The translations under genes and the position numbers were made by a program. The notes under the pieces were generated by a model. The model ran no database searches and was not told the origin of the DNA. It was given only the letters and a program-made list of their open reading frames with translations. Of a DNA stretch of 47,435 nt, positions 1-7,218 are shown piece by piece. Numbering within the stretch: position 1 is the first letter of the stretch; every line of letters starts with the position of its first letter. This DNA comes from Micromonospora sp. KC213 (lineage in GTDB: Bacteria > Actinomycetota > Actinomycetes > Mycobacteriales > Micromonosporaceae), in the NCBI RefSeq assembly GCF_004348325.1, contig NZ_SMKF01000023.1:1-47435 (forward strand), written 5' to 3'.

Positions 1-1
1 G

Positions 2-1462
2 GTCCTGCCGGCCGCCGAGCCGGGGCCGGGGGCGGTGGACACCGTCCGCCAGGAGATCACCGTGTCGGGCCTGACCGGCCGGCTGCTGCCGGCGGTGGCC
101 ACCCCGCGCGAGGTCACCGGCGCGCGGGTGGCGTACGACCCGGCGACCGGGACGCTGATCCGCCCGGAGGGGTTGACGCCGGGGCTGCGGTACACGGTGA
201 CGTCGGTACGGGAGCAGCCGGACGTCAACCTGCTCGCCACCGCCGACGTGCCCGCCGGGGACGAGGTGGCCCGGGTGCTGCGGGTGCCGGACGGGACACC
301 GGAGCCGCTGCGTCGGCTCGCCGCCCAGTTCGCGCAGGAGAACGCCGCACCGTACGCGCGGGCCACCGCGATCGAGCGGTTCCTCGCCGAGCACTACCGG
401 GTGGTGGCGGACGCGCCGAGCGGGCACGCGTACCCGAATGTGAATTTCTTCCTGTTCGGTCCGCGTAACGGCGGCGGGCAGCGGGGCACGTCGGAGCAGT
501 TCGCGGCGGCGTTCGCGGTGCTGGGCCGGCTGACCGGCCTGCCCACCCGGGTGGTGGTGGGGTTCGCCGCGCCCGGCGCCGGGCCGGTCCGGGCCGCGGA
601 CGCGTTCGCCTGGCCGGAGGTGCTCTTCTCCGGGGTGGGCTGGGTGCCGTTCGATCCGCTGCCCCGCCCGGACGTCGAACCCCGACCGGTGGAGGAGGAT
701 TTCCGGCCGCCGAAGGAGGAACCGCCGCCGTCGGAGGTGCCGGAGCCGTCGGTGGAGCCGAGCGCCAGCCCGCCGGCGGTCACTTCGGCGCAGGCGGACG
801 GCGGCGACCGGGGGTTGTCGACTCCAGCGCTGGCCGCTCTGCTGGTGGGCGTGCTGGTCCTGCTGGTCGGGGCGGTCCTGGGCATCCTGGCCGGGATGCG
901 CCGGGCGCAGACCCGGGCCCGGCTCGGTCGGGGTGACCCCGCCGACCGGATCGCCGGCGCCTGGCGGCACGTCACCGACGCGTTGCGGTTGGCGGGCCGG
1001 CCGGTCGGCGAGGACCTGGCCGCGACCGAGGTGGCGGCCCGCGCCCGGCAGGTCCTCGTCGAGGTACGCGCCGCGGCAGCGAGAACGTCGCCGCGCAGGT
1101 CTGCTGGCCGCACCGGCCGAAGGACCGACAGCGCCGGGCCGTCTTCCGCGGCCGGCACCGGCTCCCCTGCCCCGGTCGGCGGCGTCGGCGCCGTTCCCGC
1201 AGCCGGCGGCCCTGTCCCCGGCACCGGCGGTCTGCTGCTGGAGGCCCCACCGGTCGGGTCCGCGGCGACGACGGCCGGGGTGGAGGAACTGGCCGGGCTG
1301 CTCAACCAGGCCGCTTTCGCCCCCGGCACGCTGACCGGCGCGCAGGCGCAGCGGGCGGCGACGGAGGCGACCGCCTACGTGGCCGCGCTCCGCGCCGCCC
1401 TGCCCTGGTGGCGTCGCCTCCTCTGGGCCGTCCACCCCGCGCCCCTGCGCTGGCGGTCCTGA
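2..1462 (+). CDS. Transglutaminase-fold (TgpA-like, DUF3488/DUF4129 type) membrane protein, 3' part
   Basis: The reading frame is open to the left edge, so only the C-terminal part is present. About 140 residues in, a transglutaminase-like core is clear: a GTSEQFAAAFAVL block, GLPTRVVVGF, then DAFAWPEV and GWVPFDPLP. In active family members these positions read G-x-C-E and D-A-H-A-W. Here the Cys is Ser and the His is Phe, so the protein is probably not a thiol enzyme. An acidic Pro-rich linker follows, then one membrane helix (ALAALLVGVLVLLVGAVLG) and a cytoplasmic DUF4129-like tail interrupted by a low-complexity Ala/Gly/Pro/Ser insert of about 70 residues. The usual N-terminal multi-helix DUF3488 region would lie outside the window. 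Members of this family often sit beside MoxR and DUF58 genes; that cannot be checked here. Confidence 0.85.
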   Translation, partial: VLPAAEPGPGAVDTVRQEITVSGLTGRLLPAVATPREVTGARVAYDPATGTLIRPEGLTPGLRYTVTSVREQPDVNLLATADVPAGDEVARVLRVPDGTPEPLRRLAAQFAQENAAPYARATAIERFLAEHYRVVADAPSGHAYPNVNFFLFGPRNGGGQRGTSEQFAAAFAVLGRLTGLPTRVVVGFAAPGAGPVRAADAFAWPEVLFSGVGWVPFDPLPRPDVEPRPVEEDFRPPKEEPPPSEVPEPSVEPSASPPAVTSAQADGGDRGLSTPALAALLVGVLVLLVGAVLGILAGMRRAQTRARLGRGDPADRIAGAWRHVTDALRLAGRPVGEDLAATEVAARARQVLVEVRAAAARTSPRRSAGRTGRRTDSAGPSSAAGTGSPAPVGGVGAVPAAGGPVPGTGGLLLEAPPVGSAATTAGVEELAGLLNQAAFAPGTLTGAQAQRAATEATAYVAALRAALPWWRRLLWAVHPAPLRWRS

Positions 1463-1509
1463 CCCGGTTGAGCGGGGACGCCCGATCCGGGCCGACCTGG
1501 CAGAGCCGG

Positions 1510-1722
1510 TCAGTTGACCCGCCGACGGACGAGCTCACGCAGGCCAGCCGTCCGGTCCTCGGCACGCCGCACGCTGCCGGGCGACCGTGGTACGCGGAAG
1601 ATGGGGAGACGCTCCTCGGCCAGGTCGACGATCGTCGCCTCGGCGACGCACCGGCGGTCCAGCGGCGCGCCGATGCCGCCGGCGGATCCGGCCGTTGTCT
1701 GCCGCCGCGGCTCGCCGGGATG
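1510..1722 (-). pseudogene. Possible decayed 3' gene remnant, antisense to the LtrA upstream region
   Basis: The space between the transglutaminase gene and ltrA has no convincing forward gene. On the reverse strand one frame runs 70 codons from an in-frame TAA (1723-1725) to a TGA (1510-1512). It has almost exclusively G/C third positions and a natural-looking composition, including VAEATIVDLAEERLPIF and RTAGLRELVRRR. No ATG or GTG is available at a sensible place near the 5' end. It therefore looks like the tail of a gene whose front has been lost. I do not recognise the family. Chance coding appearance in very GC-rich DNA is the alternative. Confidence 0.3.
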
Positions 1723-1791
1723 TTACGAACGCGGGGTGGACCAGTCGGCGGGGGTGCGGCGGTGAGAGCCGGGGACGGGAACCCCCTGGCG

Positions 1792-2973
1792 ATGACCCGC
1801 ACGTCCCAGCGGGCCACGTTCCTGGAGCTCTTCTTCGACCTGGTCTACATCTTCGCGTTGACCCGGATCTCGTTCCGGGCCTTCGAGGACCTCGCACTGG
1901 ATCCGCGTGGCACCGACGGCTGGTCGCCGATCACCGGGGGCGGCAAGACGTTGCTGCTGCTGCTCGCGCTCTGGGCGGTGTGGCAGGGCACGGCCTGGAC
2001 GACCAGTCGCTACGACCCGCGGCACAGCTGGTTGCAGACGATCGTGTTCATCGCGTTGGCGGCCAGCATGGTGATGGGGGTGGCGATCCCCCGCGCGTTG
2101 ACCACGGCCGGGATGGCGTTCGCGGTGGCGTACGTGACGGCGCAGGTGTCCCGCCCGGCGATCCTGCTGCTGGCGTTGCGCCGGCACCCCTACCGCGGGC
2201 TCAAGCTGCGGATGTTGATCACCTTCAGCGTCACCGGGGTGTTGTGGATCGCCGGCGCGTTGCTGCCGGTCGGCACCCGGGCAGCGCTCTGGGCGTTGGC
2301 GCTGGCGCTGGAGTACGTCGCGGCCCGGCTCGACTGGCCGGTGCCGGGAATGGGCCGGTCGCCGGTCAGCCGCTGGGAGATCGCCGGGGAGCACCTGGCC
2401 GAGCGGTACCAGCAGTTCTTCCTCATCGCGCTCGGCGAGACGATCCTGATCACCGGGCTCACGTACAGCACCAGATCGTACGACCCGGCCCCGACGGCCG
2501 CCTTCGCGGTGGCGGTGGTGACATCGGTGCTGTTCTGGCGGATCTACACGCAGCGGGCCGGGCTGATTCTGGCCGAGGCGGTGACCAGGTCGCGCCGGCC
2601 GGCGGCCACCGGACGCTCGGCGTCGGACACCCACCTGGTGATGGTGGTGGGGCTGGTGGCGACCGCGATCGGCTACGAGTTGACGATCACGTACCCGCTG
2701 CGCCATCCCGAGGCGGCCTGGATTGCGATGATCATCGGCGGTCCGGTGCTCTTCCTCGCCGGGCGGGCCCGCTTCGAGTACGAGGTGTTTGGTCGGGTCT
2801 CCCCGTCCCGCTGGGTGGCGGTGGGCGTCATGCTGGTGCCGGTGCCGTGGCTGGTGCACGCCCCACCGCTGCTGTCAGCGGCGTTGGCCGCGCTGGTGCT
2901 GGCCGGGGTTGCGGTGGTCGACGCCCGCCGTGCCCGGGGCAAGCCCCCGGAGCAGGCCGCGCCGCCGATGTGA
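1792..2973 (+). CDS. ltrA: Low temperature requirement A (LtrA) family membrane protein
   Basis: The protein has 393 residues and is nearly all hydrophobic segments. It opens with the family signature RATFLELFFDLVYIFALTR and contains the conserved block ERYQQFFLIALGETILITG near the middle. About ten membrane helices are apparent, with a short basic tail. LtrA proteins are widespread in actinobacteria; the name comes from a Listeria cold-growth locus, and the molecular function is unknown. The ATG at 1792 puts the conserved motif six residues from the start. A GTG at 1762, also with a G-rich upstream tract, would add ten residues. No operon partner is evident. Confidence 0.85.
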   Translation: MTRTSQRATFLELFFDLVYIFALTRISFRAFEDLALDPRGTDGWSPITGGGKTLLLLLALWAVWQGTAWTTSRYDPRHSWLQTIVFIALAASMVMGVAIPRALTTAGMAFAVAYVTAQVSRPAILLLALRRHPYRGLKLRMLITFSVTGVLWIAGALLPVGTRAALWALALALEYVAARLDWPVPGMGRSPVSRWEIAGEHLAERYQQFFLIALGETILITGLTYSTRSYDPAPTAAFAVAVVTSVLFWRIYTQRAGLILAEAVTRSRRPAATGRSASDTHLVMVVGLVATAIGYELTITYPLRHPEAAWIAMIIGGPVLFLAGRARFEYEVFGRVSPSRWVAVGVMLVPVPWLVHAPPLLSAALAALVLAGVAVVDARRARGKPPEQAAPPM

Positions 2974-3033
2974 ACCACCAGCGGATGTGTGAGGTTTCCG
3001 TCACCAGGCGTGTCGGCGGCGGTTGGCCGCCGC

Positions 3034-3039
3034 TAGCCT
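3034..3039 (+). promoter_or_regulatory. -10 element TAGCCT of a likely leaderless promoter
   Basis: TAGCCT fits the actinobacterial TANNNT -10 pattern and lies exactly six bases before the GTG start at 3046. Transcription would begin at or next to the start codon, and no ribosome binding site is visible. An inverted repeat (GGCGGC/GCCGCC) lies just upstream. The same geometry recurs at four other genes in the window. Confidence 0.5.
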
Positions 3040-3045
3040 CCACCC

Positions 3046-3906
3046 GTGACCTTCTCCATTGTCGCTCGCTGCGCCGACGGACGCCGGCACGGCGTCGCGG
3101 TGGCCAGCCGGTTCCTCGCCGCCGGAGCGCTGGTGCCGGCAGCCGAGGCGCGAGTCGGCGCGGTCGCCACCCAGGCGCACGCCAACCTGGCCTACCGGCA
3201 GCAGGGGCTGGCCCTGCTGCGCACCGGCGTCGCCGCCGTGGACGTGGTGGCCGGGCTGGTCGCCGCCGACCCGGGCCGGGACGACCGCCAACTCGGCGTG
3301 GTGGGCACCGGCGGGGTCGGCGCGACCTGGACCGGTCCTGCGTGCCGTCCCTGGGCCGGCGGGCAGGCCGGCGACGGCTGGGCGGTGCAGGGCAACATCC
3401 TCGCCGGCCCGCACGTGTTGGACGCGGTCCGGGACGCCTGGCTGGGCGGGGCGGCGCTGCCGTTTGCGCAGCGGCTGCTCGCCGCGCTGCGGGCCGGCGA
3501 CCAGGCCGGCGGCGACCGGCGCGGCCGGCAGAGCGCCGGCCTGCTGGTGGTCGAGCGCCACGGCGGGTACGCCGGCACCGGCGACGAGGTGGTGAACCTG
3601 CGGGTCGACGACCACCCTGACCCGGTCACCGAGCTGGGTCGGCTGCTCGACATCCACACCACGATGTTCGGCCGGCCCGATCCGGCCACTCTGCTCGACC
3701 TCGCCGGCTCGCTCGCCGACGAGGTCACCGCCCTGCTGACCGCCGCCGGCCATCCGGTCCACCCGGCCGGGCTCGACGACGCGCTGGCCGCCTGGGCCGG
3801 GTTGGCGAACCTGGAGGAGCGGCTGGTGCCGGGCCGGATCGACCCGATCGTGCTGACCCAGCTGCGGCGTGCCCCGCGGGTGCCGGCGCCACGCCAGCCG
3901 ACCTGA
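3046..3906 (+). CDS. DUF1028 family protein (Ntn-hydrolase-like fold)
   Basis: A 286-residue soluble protein that starts MTFSIVARCADG. It carries the DUF1028 landmarks: GVAVASRFLAAGALVPAA, ATQAHANLAYRQQGLALL, GWAVQGNILAG and a later SAGLLVVERHGGYAG stretch. The family has an N-terminal nucleophile hydrolase-like fold, but its substrate is not established. The C-terminal half (LADEVTALLTAAG onward) resembles the putative peptidoglycan-binding-like extension seen in some members. It is monocistronic, with a probable leaderless GTG start, and the 3' end faces a gene on the other strand. Confidence 0.85.
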   Translation: MTFSIVARCADGRRHGVAVASRFLAAGALVPAAEARVGAVATQAHANLAYRQQGLALLRTGVAAVDVVAGLVAADPGRDDRQLGVVGTGGVGATWTGPACRPWAGGQAGDGWAVQGNILAGPHVLDAVRDAWLGGAALPFAQRLLAALRAGDQAGGDRRGRQSAGLLVVERHGGYAGTGDEVVNLRVDDHPDPVTELGRLLDIHTTMFGRPDPATLLDLAGSLADEVTALLTAAGHPVHPAGLDDALAAWAGLANLEERLVPGRIDPIVLTQLRRAPRVPAPRQPT

Positions 3907-3972
3907 TTCCACGAACCCGGCCCGGCGGGTGGGTAGCCGCGCCTGCCTGACCGCGGCCCGGCCTCGGACGAA

Positions 3973-4644
3973 TCAGGCCGCGAAGGAGAGGTGGCGGAGG
4001 CCGGCCGCCGCCAACTCGGCTCGTTCCCCGGCGGTCAGCGGAGCACGGCCGGTGGCCTTGACGATGAGGGTGAGCGGATCCCCGCCGAACGCCGCCGGCA
4101 CCGGCCGGCCGCCGGTCAGCAGGTCGGCGACCACCCGGGCGGCCGTCGGGGTCAGCCACGGCGGCCGGCCCAGCCCTTCGGCCAGGTCCAGACCGTGCAC
4201 GCCGACCTCCACCACCCGGGTGACCAGGAAGTCCGTCAGGGTCATCGCGTCACCGTGCCGGGTGCGGACCAGCCGCCCCGGCGGCGCCGCCGCCACCGCC
4301 GCGTCCGTGCCCCGCCAGGCGGCGCTGAAGGCCGCCGCCACTGCTGCCGCGTCGGCCGGTCGGCGGGCCTCCCGGCGGGCGCTGTCGATCCGGGCGGCGT
4401 CCACCTGCGGGGCGAACTTGGCGATGCCGAAGTAGCCGGCGGCGTCCACCTCGGCCCGGGGCGGAGCCGGCGCGGCGAGCATGTCGACCAGACGCCCGGC
4501 GCCGGTGCTGACATGTGCGATGAGGTCCCGTACCGACCAGGGCGGACAGCGGGTGGGGCGGTCCAGGTCCGTCTCGTCCACCGCGCCCAGGATGCCGTCC
4601 AGCCGGACGCACTCGTCCCGGAAGGCCACCCGTACCGTCTCCAC
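3973..4644 (-). CDS. Maleylpyruvate isomerase-family mycothiol-dependent protein (DinB-like fold)
   Basis: A 223-residue protein with the TIGR03083-type N-terminus: LDRPTRCPPWSVRDLIAHVSTG, then a second conserved block, TRVVEVGVHGLDLAEGLG. Members have a DinB-like four-helix bundle that binds a metal through His residues, and some use mycothiol as cofactor. The His in DLIAH and the His in VGVHGLD are both present. The reaction cannot be inferred. The GTG at 4644 is chosen because GGAGGG sits about six bases before it; the frame extends 14 codons further upstream without a better signal. Confidence 0.8.
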   Translation of the reverse strand: METVRVAFRDECVRLDGILGAVDETDLDRPTRCPPWSVRDLIAHVSTGAGRLVDMLAAPAPPRAEVDAAGYFGIAKFAPQVDAARIDSARREARRPADAAAVAAAFSAAWRGTDAAVAAAPPGRLVRTRHGDAMTLTDFLVTRVVEVGVHGLDLAEGLGRPPWLTPTAARVVADLLTGGRPVPAAFGGDPLTLIVKATGRAPLTAGERAELAAAGLRHLSFAA

Positions 4645-4733
4645 CGCATCCCCTCCGCGCCTCACCCTCTCACACGGTTTCGTCACCCGGTCGGCGGGTA
4701 CGCGCCGGGCCGACGAGAGGGGGCGGGCGACAG

Positions 4734-5186
4734 ATGGCCGGCATCATGCTGCGCAGCACCGCGTTCACCGACCACGACCAGTTGCCGGGGCGGTTCGCCC
4801 GGGACGGCGGGAACGTCTCGCCGCCGTTGCAGTGGTCCGACGTGCCGGAAGGGGCGACCGAGCTGCTCCTGCTGGTGGAGGACCCGGACGCCGGACGCAG
4901 TCCGTTCCTGCACTGGCTCGTCACCGGCATCTCGCCGGATTCGGGCGGGGTCGCCGAGGGTGAGGTGCCCGAGGGCGGCCGGGAGTGGCCCAACGGCTTC
5001 GGCACGACCGGCTGGGGTGGCCCGCACCCGCCGCAGGGCACGGCGGCGCACCGGTACTTCTTCCGGCTGTACGCGCTGGAACGTCCGCTGGATCTGGCCG
5101 ACGCGCCCCAGGCGGCGGACGTGCACGCCGCGCTCGCCGGCCGGGAGCTGGCCAGTGGGACCATGGTGGGCACCTACCGGCGCTGA
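4734..5186 (+). CDS. PEBP family protein (YbhB/YbcL type)
   Basis: A 150-residue phosphatidylethanolamine-binding-protein homologue. It shows the ligand-pocket signatures GGNVSPPLQWSDVPEGA, LLLVEDPDAGRSPFLHWLV and FGTTGWGGPHPPQGTAAHRYFF. Bacterial members are small cytoplasmic or secreted proteins of uncertain role, suggested to inhibit kinases or proteases. No signal peptide is seen. The stop lies three bases from the stop of the convergent PAP2 gene. Confidence 0.9.
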   Translation: MAGIMLRSTAFTDHDQLPGRFARDGGNVSPPLQWSDVPEGATELLLLVEDPDAGRSPFLHWLVTGISPDSGGVAEGEVPEGGREWPNGFGTTGWGGPHPPQGTAAHRYFFRLYALERPLDLADAPQAADVHAALAGRELASGTMVGTYRR

Positions 5187-5189
5187 CCG

Positions 5190-6071
5190 TCAGCCTTTGT
5201 GGCGCGGCACCAACCGGTGCACCGAGAGCAGCACCAGCGCGGTCACCACGCCCATCGTCCCGGCGATGCCGGCGGCGCTGCCGGCGTACCCGATGAACAG
5301 GGTGCGTCGGGTCAGCTCGTCCACGGCGATCTGCTGCTGGCCGAGCAGCGAGGAGACGGCGAGCCCGGAGACGACGACAGCGGCCAGGCCGCCGAGTCCC
5401 AGCACCGCGGCGGCGAGGCCGTGCGCGTCCTCACGGGCGACCTGGGCCTGCTCCCGTTGGAACACCAGCAGGAACAACCCGGCCAGCGCCGCCCAGACCC
5501 CGGCGACCAGGAAGGCGGCCACCGCGTCGCTGGGCCGGTGCCAGCCGGCGGAGAGGGTGGCCACGCCGGCGACGGCCGCGTACGCGCCACCGAGGTAGGC
5601 CCCGAGCGCACGTACCTTCGGCGGCAGGACCAGCACCAGCGCCAGCGCCACCGACGCGGCGACGGTGGCGTGCCCACTGGGCAGGCTGTTGCCGACCGCG
5701 TCCCGTTGCGGGTCGATGCCCAGGGCGGGGCGATCGAGGCCGAACTTGAGCAGTTGGGTGGTGACGTTGGCACCGGCGATGAGGAGGGTGGCCCCGAGGG
5801 CGAGCGCCTTGCGTCCCCGGATCAGCGCGATGAAGCCGATCACCACGGTGACGGCCAGCAGGGAGACCACCGACATCGCGTTGAGGACCCGGTCGACCAG
5901 GCCCTCGATGCGTTGCTGGCCGATCCGGTTGCCGGTCAACGCGACGGTGTCCAGCCACTGGCCGGTCCCGGTGTGCACCGCCAGCCGCCAGAGCAGGGCG
6001 AACGCGGCCACCTGAGCCAGCGCCAGTACGACCAACCAGACCGCCGTCCCGCCCCGCGCCGTCGCATGCAC
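5190..6071 (-). CDS. PAP2-family membrane phosphatase
   Basis: A 293-residue integral membrane protein with the three phosphatidic-acid phosphatase motifs: KFGLDRP (K109, R114), SLPSGH (H134, the expected proton donor) and SAGWHRPSD (H178, the expected nucleophile, with D182). Motif 1 is shorter than the classic K-x6-RP. The C-terminus adds two further helices (residues about 215-290) beyond the phosphatase core. Substrates could be undecaprenyl pyrophosphate or another lipid phosphate; the sequence does not decide. The GTG at 6071 is preferred because a TACGGT box lies exactly six bases before it. A GTG two codons upstream (6077) is the alternative. Confidence 0.85.
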   Translation of the reverse strand: MHATARGGTAVWLVVLALAQVAAFALLWRLAVHTGTGQWLDTVALTGNRIGQQRIEGLVDRVLNAMSVVSLLAVTVVIGFIALIRGRKALALGATLLIAGANVTTQLLKFGLDRPALGIDPQRDAVGNSLPSGHATVAASVALALVLVLPPKVRALGAYLGGAYAAVAGVATLSAGWHRPSDAVAAFLVAGVWAALAGLFLLVFQREQAQVAREDAHGLAAAVLGLGGLAAVVVSGLAVSSLLGQQQIAVDELTRRTLFIGYAGSAAGIAGTMGVVTALVLLSVHRLVPRHKG

Positions 6072-6077
6072 CCGCAC

Positions 6078-6083
6078 ACCGTA
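6078..6083 (-). promoter_or_regulatory. -10 element TACGGT of a likely leaderless promoter
   Basis: Read on the reverse strand, TACGGT is followed by six bases and then GTG at 6071. It matches TANNNT with the spacing found at four other genes in the window, and there is no convincing ribosome binding site. Confidence 0.4.
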
Positions 6084-6161
6084 GCGGTCCGCCCGGCAGG
6101 TCGCTCGGGGGACCGTCAGCGCGTTGCGGATACCGTGGGGCCGGACCACGGGAGGTGTGGG

Positions 6162-6860
6162 GTGGACACGTCGGAACGGGAGCGGTCGGAGCGGGAGCGA
6201 CCCACCGCGGACCGGCCGGAGTCACTGGCGGATCTGCTCGGCGGGCGCCGGGGTGCGGTGGACGCGACCGTGCCGCCGGTGGCGTTCACCCTCGGCTGGC
6301 TACTGACCGGCCGGTCCGTCGTCGGGGGCGTGGTGGTGGCCGTGCTGGCCGGCTCGGCGGTGGCGCTGTGGCGGCTGCGTCGCGGCTCCCGGCCCCGGTC
6401 CGTGCTGGTCGGCTTGCTCGCCGTCTGCGTCGCCGCGCTGGTCGCCCTGTACACCGGGCGGGCGGTCGATTTCTTCCTGGTGCAGCTCTTCTCCAACACG
6501 GCCAGCGCGTTGGTGTGGGCGGTCAGCATCGCGGTGCGCTGGCCGCTGCTGGGGGTGCTGGTCGGGGTGGCGCTGCGGCAGCGGGGACGGTGGCGCCGGG
6601 ACCGGGCGCTGGTGCGGGCGTACGCGCGGGGCAGTTTGGTGTGGGCGGCGACGTACGCACTGCGGGTGGCGGTGTTCCTGCCGCTGTACCTGGGCGACCG
6701 GGTGGTCGAGCTGACCGTGGCCCGGGCGGCGCTGAGCTGGCCGCTGGTGGCCGCGGCGCTGACCGTGAGCTGGCTGGTGATCCGGCGGTCGCTGCCGGCC
6801 GGTCACCCGGGGTTACGGCACCCGGTGCCGACGAGGGCTGCCGACCCGGACGGCACCTGA
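6162..6860 (+). CDS. DUF3159 family membrane protein
   Basis: A 232-residue protein with a charged 20-residue N-terminal leader rich in Arg and Glu, then LADLLGGRRGAVDATVPPVAF, which is the start of the DUF3159 domain. Five or six membrane helices follow, with FSNTASALVWAVSIAVRWPLLG and the basic loop RGRWRRDRALVRAY between them. The family is common in actinobacteria and has no assigned function. The GTG at 6162 is preceded by GGGAGG. It is divergent from the PAP2 gene, with about 90 bp between the starts. Confidence 0.8.
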   Translation: MDTSERERSERERPTADRPESLADLLGGRRGAVDATVPPVAFTLGWLLTGRSVVGGVVVAVLAGSAVALWRLRRGSRPRSVLVGLLAVCVAALVALYTGRAVDFFLVQLFSNTASALVWAVSIAVRWPLLGVLVGVALRQRGRWRRDRALVRAYARGSLVWAATYALRVAVFLPLYLGDRVVELTVARAALSWPLVAAALTVSWLVIRRSLPAGHPGLRHPVPTRAADPDGT

Positions 6861-6904
6861 AGGCGGCGGGCGGGACCGGAACGCGGAGCGACGGGAACGT
6901 AAAG

Positions 6905-6936
6905 GGAGAGGCCGCCACGGGGGGAGCGGCCTCTCC
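6905..6936 (+). terminator. Hairpin terminator after the DUF3159 gene
   Basis: An 11-bp perfect stem (6905-6915 with 6926-6936, GGAGAGGCCGC and its complement) with a 10-base loop lies 45 bp after the DUF3159 stop. There is no U-tract directly after it. The rest of the 6861-7218 space holds a T6 run at 6985-6990, a smaller hairpin at 7112-7136, and the GH48 terminator. Confidence 0.55.
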
Positions 6937-7176
6937 GAGAAACACGGTACTCCGTCGGGGCCCCGGGTGATACCGCGAGGCCGTCTTTTTTCGCTCGGTG
7001 CCGTTGCGCCCCCGGGCAACCCGGGCTACGGAGGCGCAACGACGGAACTCTTGGCGGAAGGTGGGGTGGGCCTCGCGCTCCGCTGCGTTGGCCGGACGGT
7101 CGACCCACCCCCGGCCTGACCGTGGGAATCAGGCCGCCCGCCGACCGGGCGGTCCGCTCCCCCGGGCCCGGTCGGC

Positions 7177-7209
7177 TCCGGGTGGGTGGCGCCGCGCCAC
7201 CCACCCGGA
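7177..7209 (-). terminator. Hairpin terminator of the GH48 cellulase gene
   Basis: A 15-bp perfect stem (7177-7191 with 7195-7209) closed by a three-base loop begins nine bases beyond the GH48 stop codon. It lacks a clear U-run, as is usual for actinobacterial terminators. Confidence 0.65.
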
Positions 7210-7218
7210 AGGGTCAGA

